Source: an uncultured Clostridia bacterium
GTDB lineage: Bacteria; Bacillota; Clostridia; Peptostreptococcales; Anaerovoracaceae
Direction: 5' to 3'
Length of the DNA: 10,336 nucleotides
Assembly (NCBI GenBank): GCA_945788655.1
Contig: CALZMV010000037.1
Location: 1 to 10,336 of the forward strand
Part shown: in pieces, positions 1 through 6,730 of the stretch
Layout: each line of letters starts with the position of its first letter
Numbering within the stretch: the first letter of the stretch is position 1
Position numbers and translations under genes: made by a program
The notes under the pieces: model-generated
Databases searched by the model: none
Seen by the model: only the letters and a program-made list of their open reading frames with translations
What the model was told of the DNA's origin: nothing

Positions 1-1400
1 GCCGGAGGTTCAGTAAACTTCTGTTCCCCGTTAATAGCTGTCGGCTTAAGCTCCTCTCCCTTCTCAAGCTCAGGGAGAATCTTGTCTTTATCTTCTTCAC
101 TCCCTGATGAGTATACTCTCTGGTATCCGTCAAACAACAGTCTCGAGCCGTTTGCCTTCAGGCAGTAGTTTCCGTTTTCTATTGTAACCTGCATTGAATC
201 AAATCTGGCAGCTGACATCTGACTGGCTATGAATCTGGTCCAAATCAGTTTGTAGAGCTGATATTGTTCTTTTGTCAATGATTCCTTTATCAGTTCGGGA
301 TCAAGTTCAACAATACTTGGTCTGATTGCTTCATGTGCGTCTTGAATATCCTTTTTTTTGTTAGAGAAAACATTATTAGCGTAATATTCAGAGCCAAAAT
401 TGCCGGTAATATATTCCTTTGCGGCAATCTTTGCCTCATCTGAAATTCTTACGGAGTCAGTTCTAATATATGTTACAAGACCAAGAGTGCCGTGGCCTTT
501 AATTTCCATGCCTTCATAGAGCTGCTGTGCCACCATCATTGTCTTCTTTGTTGTATATCCAAGCTTATTTGCAGCATCCTGCTGGAGACTGCTGGTTGTA
601 AATGGTGCGGAAGGTTTTCTCATTCTCTCCTTATTTACAATATCAGAGACGAGGAATTTCCCATTTTTTAAAGATTCCAATACTTCGTCTGCATGTTCCT
701 TGGATTTAATAGTAAACTTCTTACCGTTATATTCAGATAATCTTGCTTCAAATGTTTTACCCTTTTTAAAACGTGCATTTACATTCCAGTATTCCTTTGG
801 ATCAAATTCTTCAATTTGCTTTTCTCTATCACATATGACCTTCAAAGCTGCTGACTGTACTCTACCAGCACTTAAACCCCTTCTGACTTTTCTCCATAAA
901 AGTGGGCTGATCTGATAGCCCACAAGTCTGTCTAAAACACGTCTTGCCTGCTGGGCGTCAACAAGTCTTAAATCTATAGGTCTAGGATTTTTTACTGCAG
1001 CTTTTATGGTATCTTTTGTTATTTCATTAAACACAATTCTGCAATTTGAAGAAGGGTCTATTCCCAGCAAAAATGCAAGATGCCATGAAATAGCTTCTCC
1101 CTCGCGGTCCGGGTCGGTTGCAAGATAAACCTTGGAAGCCTGTTTAGCTTCCTTCTTAAGTTCTTTTATTAAATCTCCCTTACCACGTATTGAAATATAT
1201 TCAGGTTCAAAATCGTTATCTATATTTATGCCAAGCTTACTTTTCGGCAAATCTCTTATATGTCCAACAGATGCAATCACCTTGTATGTGGATCCTAAAT
1301 ATTTGCCAATAGTTTTAGCTTTAGACGGAGATTCCACAATCACAAGAGTTTTCTTTCTTGCTGTAGTTTTTTTAGTTGTTTTTGTCTCCTTTTTTGCCAT
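1..1400 (-). CDS. topA: DNA topoisomerase I (type IA), C-terminus off the left edge
   Basis: This enzyme relaxes negatively supercoiled DNA by cutting and resealing one strand through a 5'-phosphotyrosine link. The first 466 codons are present. A Lys/Thr-rich tail of about 17 residues precedes the TOPRIM fold, which starts LVIVESPSKAKTI (E23). The acidic triad lies in ATDPDREGEA (D96, D98, E100). The catalytic tyrosine is Y311 in GLVTYIRTDS. SAGRVQSAAL and the QDAHEAIRPS region are also typical. The C-terminal domains, often zinc fingers, would lie beyond position 1. I chose the ATG at 1400 because GGAGG sits four bases upstream. An in-frame ATG at 1442 would add 14 residues but has only a weak ribosome site. 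The gene follows dprA by 76 bases and probably has its own promoter there. Family assignment is certain; only the start has some doubt. Confidence 0.96.
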   Translation of the reverse strand, partial: MAKKETKTTKKTTARKKTLVIVESPSKAKTIGKYLGSTYKVIASVGHIRDLPKSKLGINIDNDFEPEYISIRGKGDLIKELKKEAKQASKVYLATDPDREGEAISWHLAFLLGIDPSSNCRIVFNEITKDTIKAAVKNPRPIDLRLVDAQQARRVLDRLVGYQISPLLWRKVRRGLSAGRVQSAALKVICDREKQIEEFDPKEYWNVNARFKKGKTFEARLSEYNGKKFTIKSKEHADEVLESLKNGKFLVSDIVNKERMRKPSAPFTTSSLQQDAANKLGYTTKKTMMVAQQLYEGMEIKGHGTLGLVTYIRTDSVRISDEAKIAAKEYITGNFGSEYYANNVFSNKKKDIQDAHEAIRPSIVELDPELIKESLTKEQYQLYKLIWTRFIASQMSAARFDSMQVTIENGNYCLKANGSRLLFDGYQRVYSSGSEEDKDKILPELEKGEELKPTAINGEQKFTEPP

Positions 1401-1461
1401 TTCCCCTCCGAATAATTTTATATTACCCTTTATATCAGCCATAAAGTGCCTTTAAACAATA

Positions 1462-1490
1462 ATGATAATTCTTTTTTCAGAATTTTTCAA
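1462..1490 (-). promoter_or_regulatory. Putative sigma-A promoter for topA
   Basis: Reading the minus strand, TTGAAA (1490-1485) is followed after 17 bases by TATCAT (1467-1462). Each box matches five of six consensus positions. Transcription would start near 1455 and leave a leader of about 55 bases before the topA ATG at 1400. The -35 box lies inside the last codons of dprA and the spacer contains its stop codon. topA could thus be transcribed both from the upstream operon and independently. This is a sequence match only. Confidence 0.5.
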
Positions 1491-2346
1491 TAAATATTTT
1501 ACCTAAACTGTAGCTTATTAGTCCTTTTATTTCCATTACAGTTATTATTCCCGAAACATAAGTTGGATCAATGCTCAGATATGCACAGATTTCGTCTAAT
1601 GAAAGCTCCCCTTTTTTAGACAATAGATCATATATTTTTCTTTCATCTTCACCAAGCTCAAATATATCATCGCTCAAAAGTCTTGGTTCTCTTCCCATAG
1701 CTCTTATTATATCTTCAGGTCTTGTAACTATCCCTGCTCCGTCAGCAATAAGCCTGTTGCAACCCACACTGGTGCTGCTGCTTATATTACCAGGCACAGC
1801 CATTAGTTCTTTTCCCTGCTCAGCAGCAAAACCCGCAGTAATAAGAGATCCGCTTTTGCTCTGGGCTTCAACTACCGTTACAACTTCAGAAATAGCCGCA
1901 ATAATCCTGTTTCTCATTGGAAAGTTATGCTTCTTTGCAGGTGTTCCTGGTTCAAACTCAGAAATAACAAGCCCTTTTCTGCAGATTTCATCGTAAAGCT
2001 TTCTATTAACCCTTGGATAGCAAATATCCACACCACATCCTAGTACCGCTATTGTGTCGCCAGAGTTTTTTATTGCTCCCCAATGAGCAAAGCTGTCAAT
2101 GCCATCTGCCATTCCGCTTACTGTAACAACTCGATTTTCTGCCAGCACTTTTCCGATCTTTACAGCTACCTGTCTGCCATATTCACTGCATTTCCTGGCA
2201 CCAACTACTGCAACGCAAGGTTTTCTTAGTAATTCTATATTTCCAATGTAGAAAAGCTGTTTTGGAGAAGACGGCATATTAGCAAGAAACCACGGGAATT
2301 CTTCGTCTTCTTTTCTGATTACTTTAATATTATTATCTGCTGACAT
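1477..2346 (-). CDS. dprA: DNA processing protein DprA/Smf, short form without N-terminal SAM domain
   Basis: DprA binds incoming single-stranded DNA in the cytosol and loads RecA during natural transformation. Homologues also occur in bacteria not known to be competent. The 289-residue product contains the Rossmann-like core: VVGARKCSEYG (47-57), SGMADGIDSFAH (77-88), FPMRNRIIA (142-150), EAQSKSGSLITA (160-171), AVPGN (183-187) and GCNRLIADGA (195-204). A winged-helix-like region follows from about 230 to the end. Many family members are about 360 residues, with an N-terminal SAM/helix-hairpin-helix region that is absent here. Its room is taken by comM, whose stop lies two bases before this ATG. 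The ribosome site AAAGGAG is inside the last comM codons, so translation is probably coupled. The core motifs look intact, so I read it as functional. Confidence 0.95.
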   Translation of the reverse strand: MSADNNIKVIRKEDEEFPWFLANMPSSPKQLFYIGNIELLRKPCVAVVGARKCSEYGRQVAVKIGKVLAENRVVTVSGMADGIDSFAHWGAIKNSGDTIAVLGCGVDICYPRVNRKLYDEICRKGLVISEFEPGTPAKKHNFPMRNRIIAAISEVVTVVEAQSKSGSLITAGFAAEQGKELMAVPGNISSSTSVGCNRLIADGAGIVTRPEDIIRAMGREPRLLSDDIFELGEDERKIYDLLSKKGELSLDEICAYLSIDPTYVSGIITVMEIKGLISYSLGKIFIEKF

Positions 2347-2348
2347 TT

Positions 2349-3896
2349 TTATTCCAGCTCCTTTCTCTCAACAAAAAATCTGATATAGTGAAAGGCGCTG
2401 CTGATATGCTCAACTTCAATGTTTCTTGAATTATTTATGTCTGCAATGGTCCTTGCAACCCTGAGCATCTTATTATATCTCCTTGGGCTCAGACTATACC
2501 TTTCGTATAAGGTCTTCAGAAAAGCTCTGCCTTCTTGATTTAAGTAGCAGAACTCATTGAGATAATTGTCAGGAATCTCACCATTGCTTTTAAATTCATA
2601 TTTACCAAATCTCTCTGCCTGTATATATTGGGCTCTATTAATTTCTTCTCTCATATCAGCAGATGACATGTCTTTATTCCCTGTAAGAGATTTATAATCA
2701 ACCCTGTTTATTTCTAAGGCAATATCTATTCTGTCAGTAATAGGACCTGACAGCTTTCTTCTATAGTTATTAATTTCTGTCTGAGTGCATGTACACTGAT
2801 GGTGCTTATCGCCTAAAAAACCACATTTGCACGGATTTGTCGCTCCCACAAGAATAAAGTCCGCCTGAAAGTCCGTGCATATTCCTCTTCTGATATGCTT
2901 GATACGCTTATCCTCTAATGGGCCTCTTAGAGATTCAATGGTGCTGTTTGAGAACTCAAGCATTTCGTCCATAAAAAGAATCCCATTGTGTGCAAGTGAA
3001 ATCTCTCCCGGTTCAGGTCTGCTGCCTCCTCCAATAAGGTTAACCTTTGTAATACTTGGCAAAACATGCCGAAAAGGTCGTGAAAGAATCACAGGAGTTT
3101 CTGGAGTCAATCTCCCTGCATAAGAATAAATTTTGTTTGTTTCAATTTGCTCTTTTAGCGTCATGGAAGGAAGTATACCTGGTATTCTTTTGGCAAGCAT
3201 GGTCTTGCCTGCTCCCGGAGGTCCAATCATCAGTATATTGTGCCTTCCGGCTAATGCTGTAATTATTGCTCTTTTTGCCGCAAAGTGTCCTCTTATATCG
3301 CAGTAGTCTAACAATTCATTATGAACATCAGGTGTATATTTGTTACTTTCTGTGTAAACTATTGCAGGTTTTGTGATAACATGATCGACAGCTTCTTTTA
3401 GACAATTGACAGGAATCAAATTAACCCCTGTATCTTTAGTAAAAATGTATGCTTCTCTGCAATTGGCTTCCGGAAGAATAATTTCATCAATATTAAGGCT
3501 ATCCCTCATTAATATTACCGGCATAATCATTGGCAGTACTCCCTTCACAGGAAGTATCTTGCCACCTAAAGACAATTCGCCGATAAATAGAGCATTGCTT
3601 TCACAGCTAATATTTTCATTCTGTGCAAGTATCAGAGAAACGGCTATGCCCAAATCAAAATGTGTTCCTTTTTTGTGCATGTATGCAGGAGAAAGGTTTA
3701 CAGTTATTCTTCCCTTCGGATACTGATATCCGCTGTTTTTAATTGCACGCTTTACTCTTTCTGAGGATTCTTTGACAGATGCATCGCCTAAACCGACAAT
3801 GTTAAAGTAAGGAAGCCCATTGGAAATATCTGTTTCAATTTCTACAAGACATCCCTCCATACCTGTCAGTGAAACACTTTTTACCCTTTTTAACAT
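2349..3896 (-). CDS. comM: ComM/YifB-family AAA+ ATPase (magnesium chelatase-like)
   Basis: ComM proteins are hexameric AAA+ helicases that help integrate transforming DNA by branch migration. The magnesium-chelatase name in databases reflects fold similarity only. The 515-residue product has the N-terminal ChlI-type domain (about 20-145, with FNIVGLGDASVKES and DLGIAVSLI). Walker A GPPGAGKT is at 225-232, Walker B GILFMDE at 305-311 and the sensor-like ATNPC at 352-356. A cysteine cluster (C356, C358, C368, C370) may bind zinc. DRID at 388-391 and the C-terminal SPRRYNKMLRVARTIAD at 470-486 match the family. The ATG at 3896 follows AGGAGG by five bases; that ribosome site overlaps the yraN stop TAG, nine bases upstream. 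The length is normal for the family. dprA begins two bases after the stop. Confidence 0.96.
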   Translation of the reverse strand: MLKRVKSVSLTGMEGCLVEIETDISNGLPYFNIVGLGDASVKESSERVKRAIKNSGYQYPKGRITVNLSPAYMHKKGTHFDLGIAVSLILAQNENISCESNALFIGELSLGGKILPVKGVLPMIMPVILMRDSLNIDEIILPEANCREAYIFTKDTGVNLIPVNCLKEAVDHVITKPAIVYTESNKYTPDVHNELLDYCDIRGHFAAKRAIITALAGRHNILMIGPPGAGKTMLAKRIPGILPSMTLKEQIETNKIYSYAGRLTPETPVILSRPFRHVLPSITKVNLIGGGSRPEPGEISLAHNGILFMDEMLEFSNSTIESLRGPLEDKRIKHIRRGICTDFQADFILVGATNPCKCGFLGDKHHQCTCTQTEINNYRRKLSGPITDRIDIALEINRVDYKSLTGNKDMSSADMREEINRAQYIQAERFGKYEFKSNGEIPDNYLNEFCYLNQEGRAFLKTLYERYSLSPRRYNKMLRVARTIADINNSRNIEVEHISSAFHYIRFFVERKELE

Positions 3897-3905
3897 CTTT
3901 TCCTC

Positions 3906-4241
3906 CTAAAACTCAAGACCTTTTATATGATTTACAGTCACCTCTATTACCTGAAAATCAATTTTGTCATATGGCCTTTTATAATAAGAAAGAAAATAAC
4001 GTGCTGCGTTTCTAATGTGAGCCTGTTTTTTAATATCAACTGCCTCGCCCGGCGTTCCGTACCTCAAAGAAGTACGAGCCTTGACTTCAATAAAGCATAT
4101 TGTTTTTTCTTTGACGGCTATAACATCGATTTCTCCATATGGGCATGAAAAATTCTGCCTCAGAATATAATATCCTTTTGCTTTAAGCACGGCAGTTGCA
4201 ATTTCTTCTCCTAATTTTCCAATAATTTTGTTATCTGTCAT
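3906..4241 (-). CDS. yraN: YraN family (UPF0102) predicted endonuclease-like protein
   Basis: This is a small protein with a restriction-endonuclease-like fold, common next to comM, dprA, rnhB or topA. Its cellular role is not settled. The family pattern is clear: GKLGEEIA near the N-terminus (E12), GYYILRQN, then YGEIDVIA (E37, D39) and CFIEVKAR (E52, K54). The last two are the PD-(D/E)XK-like acidic and lysine positions. A longer reading from a TTG at 4274 is possible. I prefer the ATG at 4241 (111 residues) because GGAGG lies five bases before it and the likely promoter would start transcription near 4266, downstream of that TTG. This is the first gene of the cluster and its stop overlaps the comM ribosome site. 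The family is certain; the enzymatic role is inferred from the motifs. Confidence 0.92.
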   Translation of the reverse strand: MTDNKIIGKLGEEIATAVLKAKGYYILRQNFSCPYGEIDVIAVKEKTICFIEVKARTSLRYGTPGEAVDIKKQAHIRNAARYFLSYYKRPYDKIDFQVIEVTVNHIKGLEF

Positions 4242-4272
4242 GTTTGCCTCCATGACAGTTCCGCTCATTATC

Positions 4273-4301
4273 AATTTACATTAATTTACATTCAATGTCA
4301 A
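4273..4301 (-). promoter_or_regulatory. Promoter of the yraN-comM-dprA-topA cluster
   Basis: On the minus strand a perfect TTGACA (4301-4296) is followed after exactly 17 bases by TAAATT (4278-4273), a four-of-six match to the -10 box. Transcription should begin near 4266, about 25 bases before the yraN ATG. The region also holds a perfect 10-base tandem repeat AATTTACATT (plus strand 4273-4282 and 4283-4292) and the small inverted repeat ACATT-C-AATGT (4288-4298). Either could be an operator, or may simply reflect AT-rich sequence. Confidence 0.65.
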
Positions 4302-4307
4302 GGAGTT

Positions 4308-4345
4308 AAAAAAGACCACGACGGAGCATTACAACTATCGTGGTC
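4308..4345 (-). terminator. Rho-independent terminator of the amino acid ABC operon
   Basis: A perfect 8-bp stem, GACCACGA (plus strand 4314-4321) against TCGTGGTC (4338-4345), encloses a 16-base loop. On the minus strand it is followed at once by six T residues (4313-4308). It lies 30 bases after the stop of the ATPase gene and immediately before the -35 box of the next operon. Confidence 0.85.
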
Positions 4346-4375
4346 AGGTTTATCATATGCGAGAAAATATATTTA

Positions 4376-5074
4376 TTAAACTCTCAGCATTGCCCCAAGG
4401 AATGAAATCAAACGTTCATTTTTTGGATGTTCGAATATTTCTTCAGGAGTTCCCTCTTCTACTATTACACCCTTATCCATAAAAATAACTCTGTCTGCCA
4501 CTTCTTTGGCAAATCCCATTTCATGTGTAACAACTATCATTGTTGTATGCTGCTGAGCAAGTTTTTTCATTACATTTAATACTTCACCTGTAATCTCGGG
4601 GTCAAGAGCAGATGTTGCTTCATCAAAGAGCATAATATCAGGATCCATTGCCAAAGCTCTCGCTATTGCGATTCTCTGTTTCTGCCCGCCTGAAATCTGT
4701 GCAGGATATGCATCCGCCTTGTTTTCAAGACCAACCATTTTTAGCAGTTCTTCTGCATGCCTGTTAGCAGTTTCTTTGTCCTGTTTTTTTACATTAATTG
4801 GAGCATATGTGATGTTTGCTTTACATGTCATGTGCGGGAACAGATTGAAATGCTGGAAAACCATGCCGGTTTCTCCCTTTAAATTGACTTCTCCCGAAGT
4901 CACATTAACCAGTCCGTTTATGCATCTTAAAAGTGTACTCTTGCCTGAGCCTGAAGGACCTATGATTGCAACGATTTCTCCCTTTTCCATGGAAAAGTTG
5001 ACATTATCAACCGCTCTGAAGCCGGAATACTCCTTCACAATATTTTTCATTTCTAATATTATTTCTCTGCTCAT
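4376..5074 (-). CDS. Polar amino acid ABC transporter ATPase (GlnQ-type)
   Basis: This cytoplasmic ATPase powers amino acid import with the permease encoded just upstream. The 232-residue product has Walker A GPSGSGKST (39-47), the Q-loop glutamine Q74 in GMVFQHFNLFPH, the signature ISGGQKQ (127-133), Walker B IMLFDE (147-152, catalytic E152), the D-loop SALD (155-158) and the switch histidine H184. These place it in the glutamine/histidine/arginine importer class; the exact substrate cannot be read from it. One oddity is that only two residues separate the SGEVNLKG strand from GMVFQ, whereas E. coli GlnQ has about 17. I chose the ATG at 5074, which overlaps the permease stop as TAATG and has GGAGG seven bases away. 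The ATG at 5080 would have only one base of spacing. A strong terminator follows. Confidence 0.95.
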   Translation of the reverse strand: MSREIILEMKNIVKEYSGFRAVDNVNFSMEKGEIVAIIGPSGSGKSTLLRCINGLVNVTSGEVNLKGETGMVFQHFNLFPHMTCKANITYAPINVKKQDKETANRHAEELLKMVGLENKADAYPAQISGGQKQRIAIARALAMDPDIMLFDEATSALDPEITGEVLNVMKKLAQQHTTMIVVTHEMGFAKEVADRVIFMDKGVIVEEGTPEEIFEHPKNERLISFLGAMLRV

Positions 5075-5736
5075 TACCATTCCTCCTTGGCATCATATCT
5101 GGAAAAGTGTTTTTCTAATCTTCCTGCAAGCAATGTCAATACGAAGGTCATCACCAGATATATCACTGCTGCTGCAAAGAAAGGTGTTAAGTCGGTAGTT
5201 CTGTTAACAGCACTGTTTGTAGCCTTCATCAATTCCAGAACTGTGCCTAAAGATGATGCCAGCGCCGTATCCTTAACAAGAATAATTGCCTCATTGACAA
5301 TTGGAGGAAGAGTTGCCTTCATTGTCTGTGGCAAAATGATGTCCTTCATGGTCTGGCTTTTGCTGAGTCCAAGAGCATGCGCCGCTTCATATTGACCTCT
5401 ATCAATGCTGTTTATACCACCTCTGTATATTTCAGAAAAATAAGCAGCATAGTTTAATACAAAAGCTATGATGACCGCTGCAAACCCACTAATCTGCCAT
5501 CCTAGCTGCATCGGAAAGAAAAAGTAAAAAAAGAACAACTGCAATAGCAGCGGTGTTCCTCTAAAAATCCATACATAAGTTTTGCACAGCCAGCTTAATG
5601 GCTTAAAATGACTGTTGCTTCCTAGAGCAATAGGAAGGCCTAAAGGCAAAGACAGAACCAATGTCAAAGCAAATATTTCAATTGTAACTACTGAGCCCTC
5701 AAGCATAAAGGGCAAAGATTCCATAATTTTTTCCAT
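5074..5736 (-). CDS. Polar amino acid ABC transporter permease (HisM/HisQ family)
   Basis: This inner-membrane channel subunit has 220 residues, the usual length for the family. Hydrophobic segments lie at about 12-39, 61-76, 84-101, 149-170 and 184-206. Family hallmarks are FRGTPLLLQLFFF (58-70), the EAA loop YEAAHALGLS (116-125) ending ILPQ (134-137), which contacts the ATPase, and the region KATLPPIVNE (140-149). It is the only permease in the operon, so a homodimer is likely; some relatives use two different permeases. The ATG at 5736 has AAGGA ten bases upstream, while an ATG four codons further in lacks a suitable site. Its stop overlaps the ATPase start. A hairpin and an extended -10 sequence lie between this gene and the binding-protein gene. 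Confidence 0.95.
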   Translation of the reverse strand: MEKIMESLPFMLEGSVVTIEIFALTLVLSLPLGLPIALGSNSHFKPLSWLCKTYVWIFRGTPLLLQLFFFYFFFPMQLGWQISGFAAVIIAFVLNYAAYFSEIYRGGINSIDRGQYEAAHALGLSKSQTMKDIILPQTMKATLPPIVNEAIILVKDTALASSLGTVLELMKATNSAVNRTTDLTPFFAAAVIYLVMTFVLTLLAGRLEKHFSRYDAKEEW

Positions 5737-5765
5737 ATAATTGTTTTCCTTCTTAGTTTAAATAT

Positions 5766-5774
5766 ATTATATCA
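5766..5774 (-). promoter_or_regulatory. Possible extended -10 promoter before the permease gene
   Basis: On the minus strand TGATATAAT fits the extended -10 form TGn-TATAAT perfectly. It would start transcription near 5759, leaving a leader of about 22 bases that holds the permease ribosome site. I see no -35 box at the usual distance. The area is very AT-rich, so a chance match is quite possible. If real, it would let the permease and ATPase be made independently of the binding protein. Confidence 0.3.
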
Positions 5775-5779
5775 TTAAA

Positions 5780-5807
5780 GAACAAGGCGAATTACTTCGC
5801 CTTGTTC
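5780..5807 (-). terminator. Intercistronic hairpin between binding protein and permease
   Basis: A perfect 12-bp stem, GAACAAGGCGAA (5780-5791) with TTCGCCTTGTTC (5796-5807), closes a four-base loop 13 bases after the binding-protein stop. On the transcript only TTT follows it before mixed sequence. It is therefore more likely a partial terminator, or a barrier to 3' exonucleases, than a full stop. Such elements commonly raise the amount of binding protein over the membrane subunits in ABC import operons. Confidence 0.75.
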
Positions 5808-5820
5808 ATTCTAACATACA

Positions 5821-6618
5821 TTAGTCTTCTAATTCAACAAATACCACGATATCTTTACCGAACCACTTATTACTGATTTCAGCTGCCTTACCACTGTCGA
5901 TAACTTTCTTAAGATTTTCATTTAATTTATCTCTTAACTCAGTGTTGTCTTCAGCACAGCCGATTACGTAGAAGTCATCGCCTAAAGAATATGTACATTC
6001 TTTCATAGCACCATCAAGGTTATTATTTGTATATTCACCAAGAACCTGGTCAACAGCGATAACATCAACTCGACCTGCCTTTAAGTCCATAATTGCAACA
6101 TCATATGTGTCATATTCAACTATGTTATCTTTAAATGATTCATACTGTTCGTTAGCCTGTAAAACTTCAAGTGCAGCTGAATCTTTCTGAGTACCGATCT
6201 TAAGGTCTGCAAGCTGCTTTGCATCAGTAACGTCAAGGGTTGAATCAGCAAGATTCATAAGAACAATTTTATTATTTAAGTATTTATTAGTTAATGCCAT
6301 GGATTCTAATCTTTCTGGAGTAACAGACATACCGTTCCAAACGCAGTCGATAGTCTTTGACTTTAATTCCATTTCCTTAGCTTCCCATTTAATAGGCTTA
6401 AACTCTACCTGTACGCCCATTTCTTCGGCTACAGCATTAGCCAAATCGATATCAAATCCAACGAGAGTACCTTCTTCATCTCTGAATCCCATCGGTGCAA
6501 ATGTATCATCAAGACCTACTACTAATACTTCATCATCCTTGCTGCCGCAGCCAGTCATAAGACCCATGGTTAAAACCAGTACTACAATCATTGTTAAAGC
6601 AAAAAGTTTCTTTTTCAT
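5821..6618 (-). CDS. Amino acid ABC transporter substrate-binding lipoprotein
   Basis: This is the extracellular, lipid-anchored receptor that captures an amino acid and hands it to the permease. The 265-residue product starts MKKKLFALTMIVVLVLTM, a lipoprotein signal ending at MTGC with C24 as the lipidated residue. The mature part is a family 3 (SBP_bac_3) binding protein: VGLDDTFAPMGFRDE, GFDIDLANAVAEEMG (54-68), WNGMSVTPER (94-103) and DLKAGRVDVIAVDQ (178-191). R103 is expected to hold the substrate carboxylate and D190 the amine. Substrate identity is not readable; polar or basic amino acids are typical. An open frame extends upstream to 6834, but I start at 6618 because AAGGAG sits seven bases upstream and the promoter lies between the two. 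This is the first gene of the operon, ahead of permease and ATPase. Confidence 0.95.
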   Translation of the reverse strand: MKKKLFALTMIVVLVLTMGLMTGCGSKDDEVLVVGLDDTFAPMGFRDEEGTLVGFDIDLANAVAEEMGVQVEFKPIKWEAKEMELKSKTIDCVWNGMSVTPERLESMALTNKYLNNKIVLMNLADSTLDVTDAKQLADLKIGTQKDSAALEVLQANEQYESFKDNIVEYDTYDVAIMDLKAGRVDVIAVDQVLGEYTNNNLDGAMKECTYSLGDDFYVIGCAEDNTELRDKLNENLKKVIDSGKAAEISNKWFGKDIVVFVELED

Positions 6619-6655
6619 CTCTAAACTCCTTAAAATAAATGTACTATATACAATC

Positions 6656-6680
6656 CGCTTTACTTTATTATTATAAAGCG
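6656..6680 (-). promoter_or_regulatory. Leader palindrome, second CTTTAT-N4-ATAAAG copy
   Basis: Positions 6663-6678 read CTTTAT-TATT-ATAAAG, matching the copy in the promoter. It is framed by CGCTTTA (6656-6662) and TAAAGCG (6674-6680), making a larger inverted repeat with an 11-base centre. It lies downstream of the predicted transcription start, so it could act as a second operator on DNA or as a hairpin in the leader RNA. Confidence 0.45.
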
Positions 6681-6699
6681 TTAAATTGACTACGATGCT

Positions 6700-6728
6700 A
6701 CTATATCGCTTTATTGTAATAAAGTCAA
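6700..6728 (-). promoter_or_regulatory. Promoter of the amino acid ABC operon
   Basis: On the minus strand TTGACT (6728-6723) is followed after 17 bases by TATAGT (6705-6700). Each box matches five of six consensus positions. Transcription should start near 6693, giving a leader of about 75 bases before the binding-protein ATG. A 16-bp palindrome (6709-6724) overlaps the spacer and the end of the -35 box, which suits repression. Confidence 0.7.
6709..6724. promoter_or_regulatory. Candidate operator CTTTAT-N4-ATAAAG in the promoter spacer
   Basis: This is a perfect 6-bp dyad, CTTTAT-TGTA-ATAAAG; the next bases in also pair, so the arms are seven bases. It overlaps the -35 box. The same dyad recurs at 6663-6678, 46 bases away centre to centre. 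I do not recognise the motif as a known regulator site such as ArgR, CodY, TnrA/GlnR or TyrR. Confidence 0.5.
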
Positions 6729-6730
6729 GG

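Noticed and set aside
1132..1455. Plus-strand open frames opposite topA, dprA, comM and the ABC genes
   Set aside because: They are antisense shadows of well-supported genes, with no ribosome sites or recognisable protein features.
2349..3896. Magnesium chelatase function for the ComM protein
   Set aside because: The resemblance is in the AAA+ and ChlI-like folds only; the Mg_chelatase_C end and neighbouring dprA point to ComM, and no chlorophyll or cobalamin genes are nearby.
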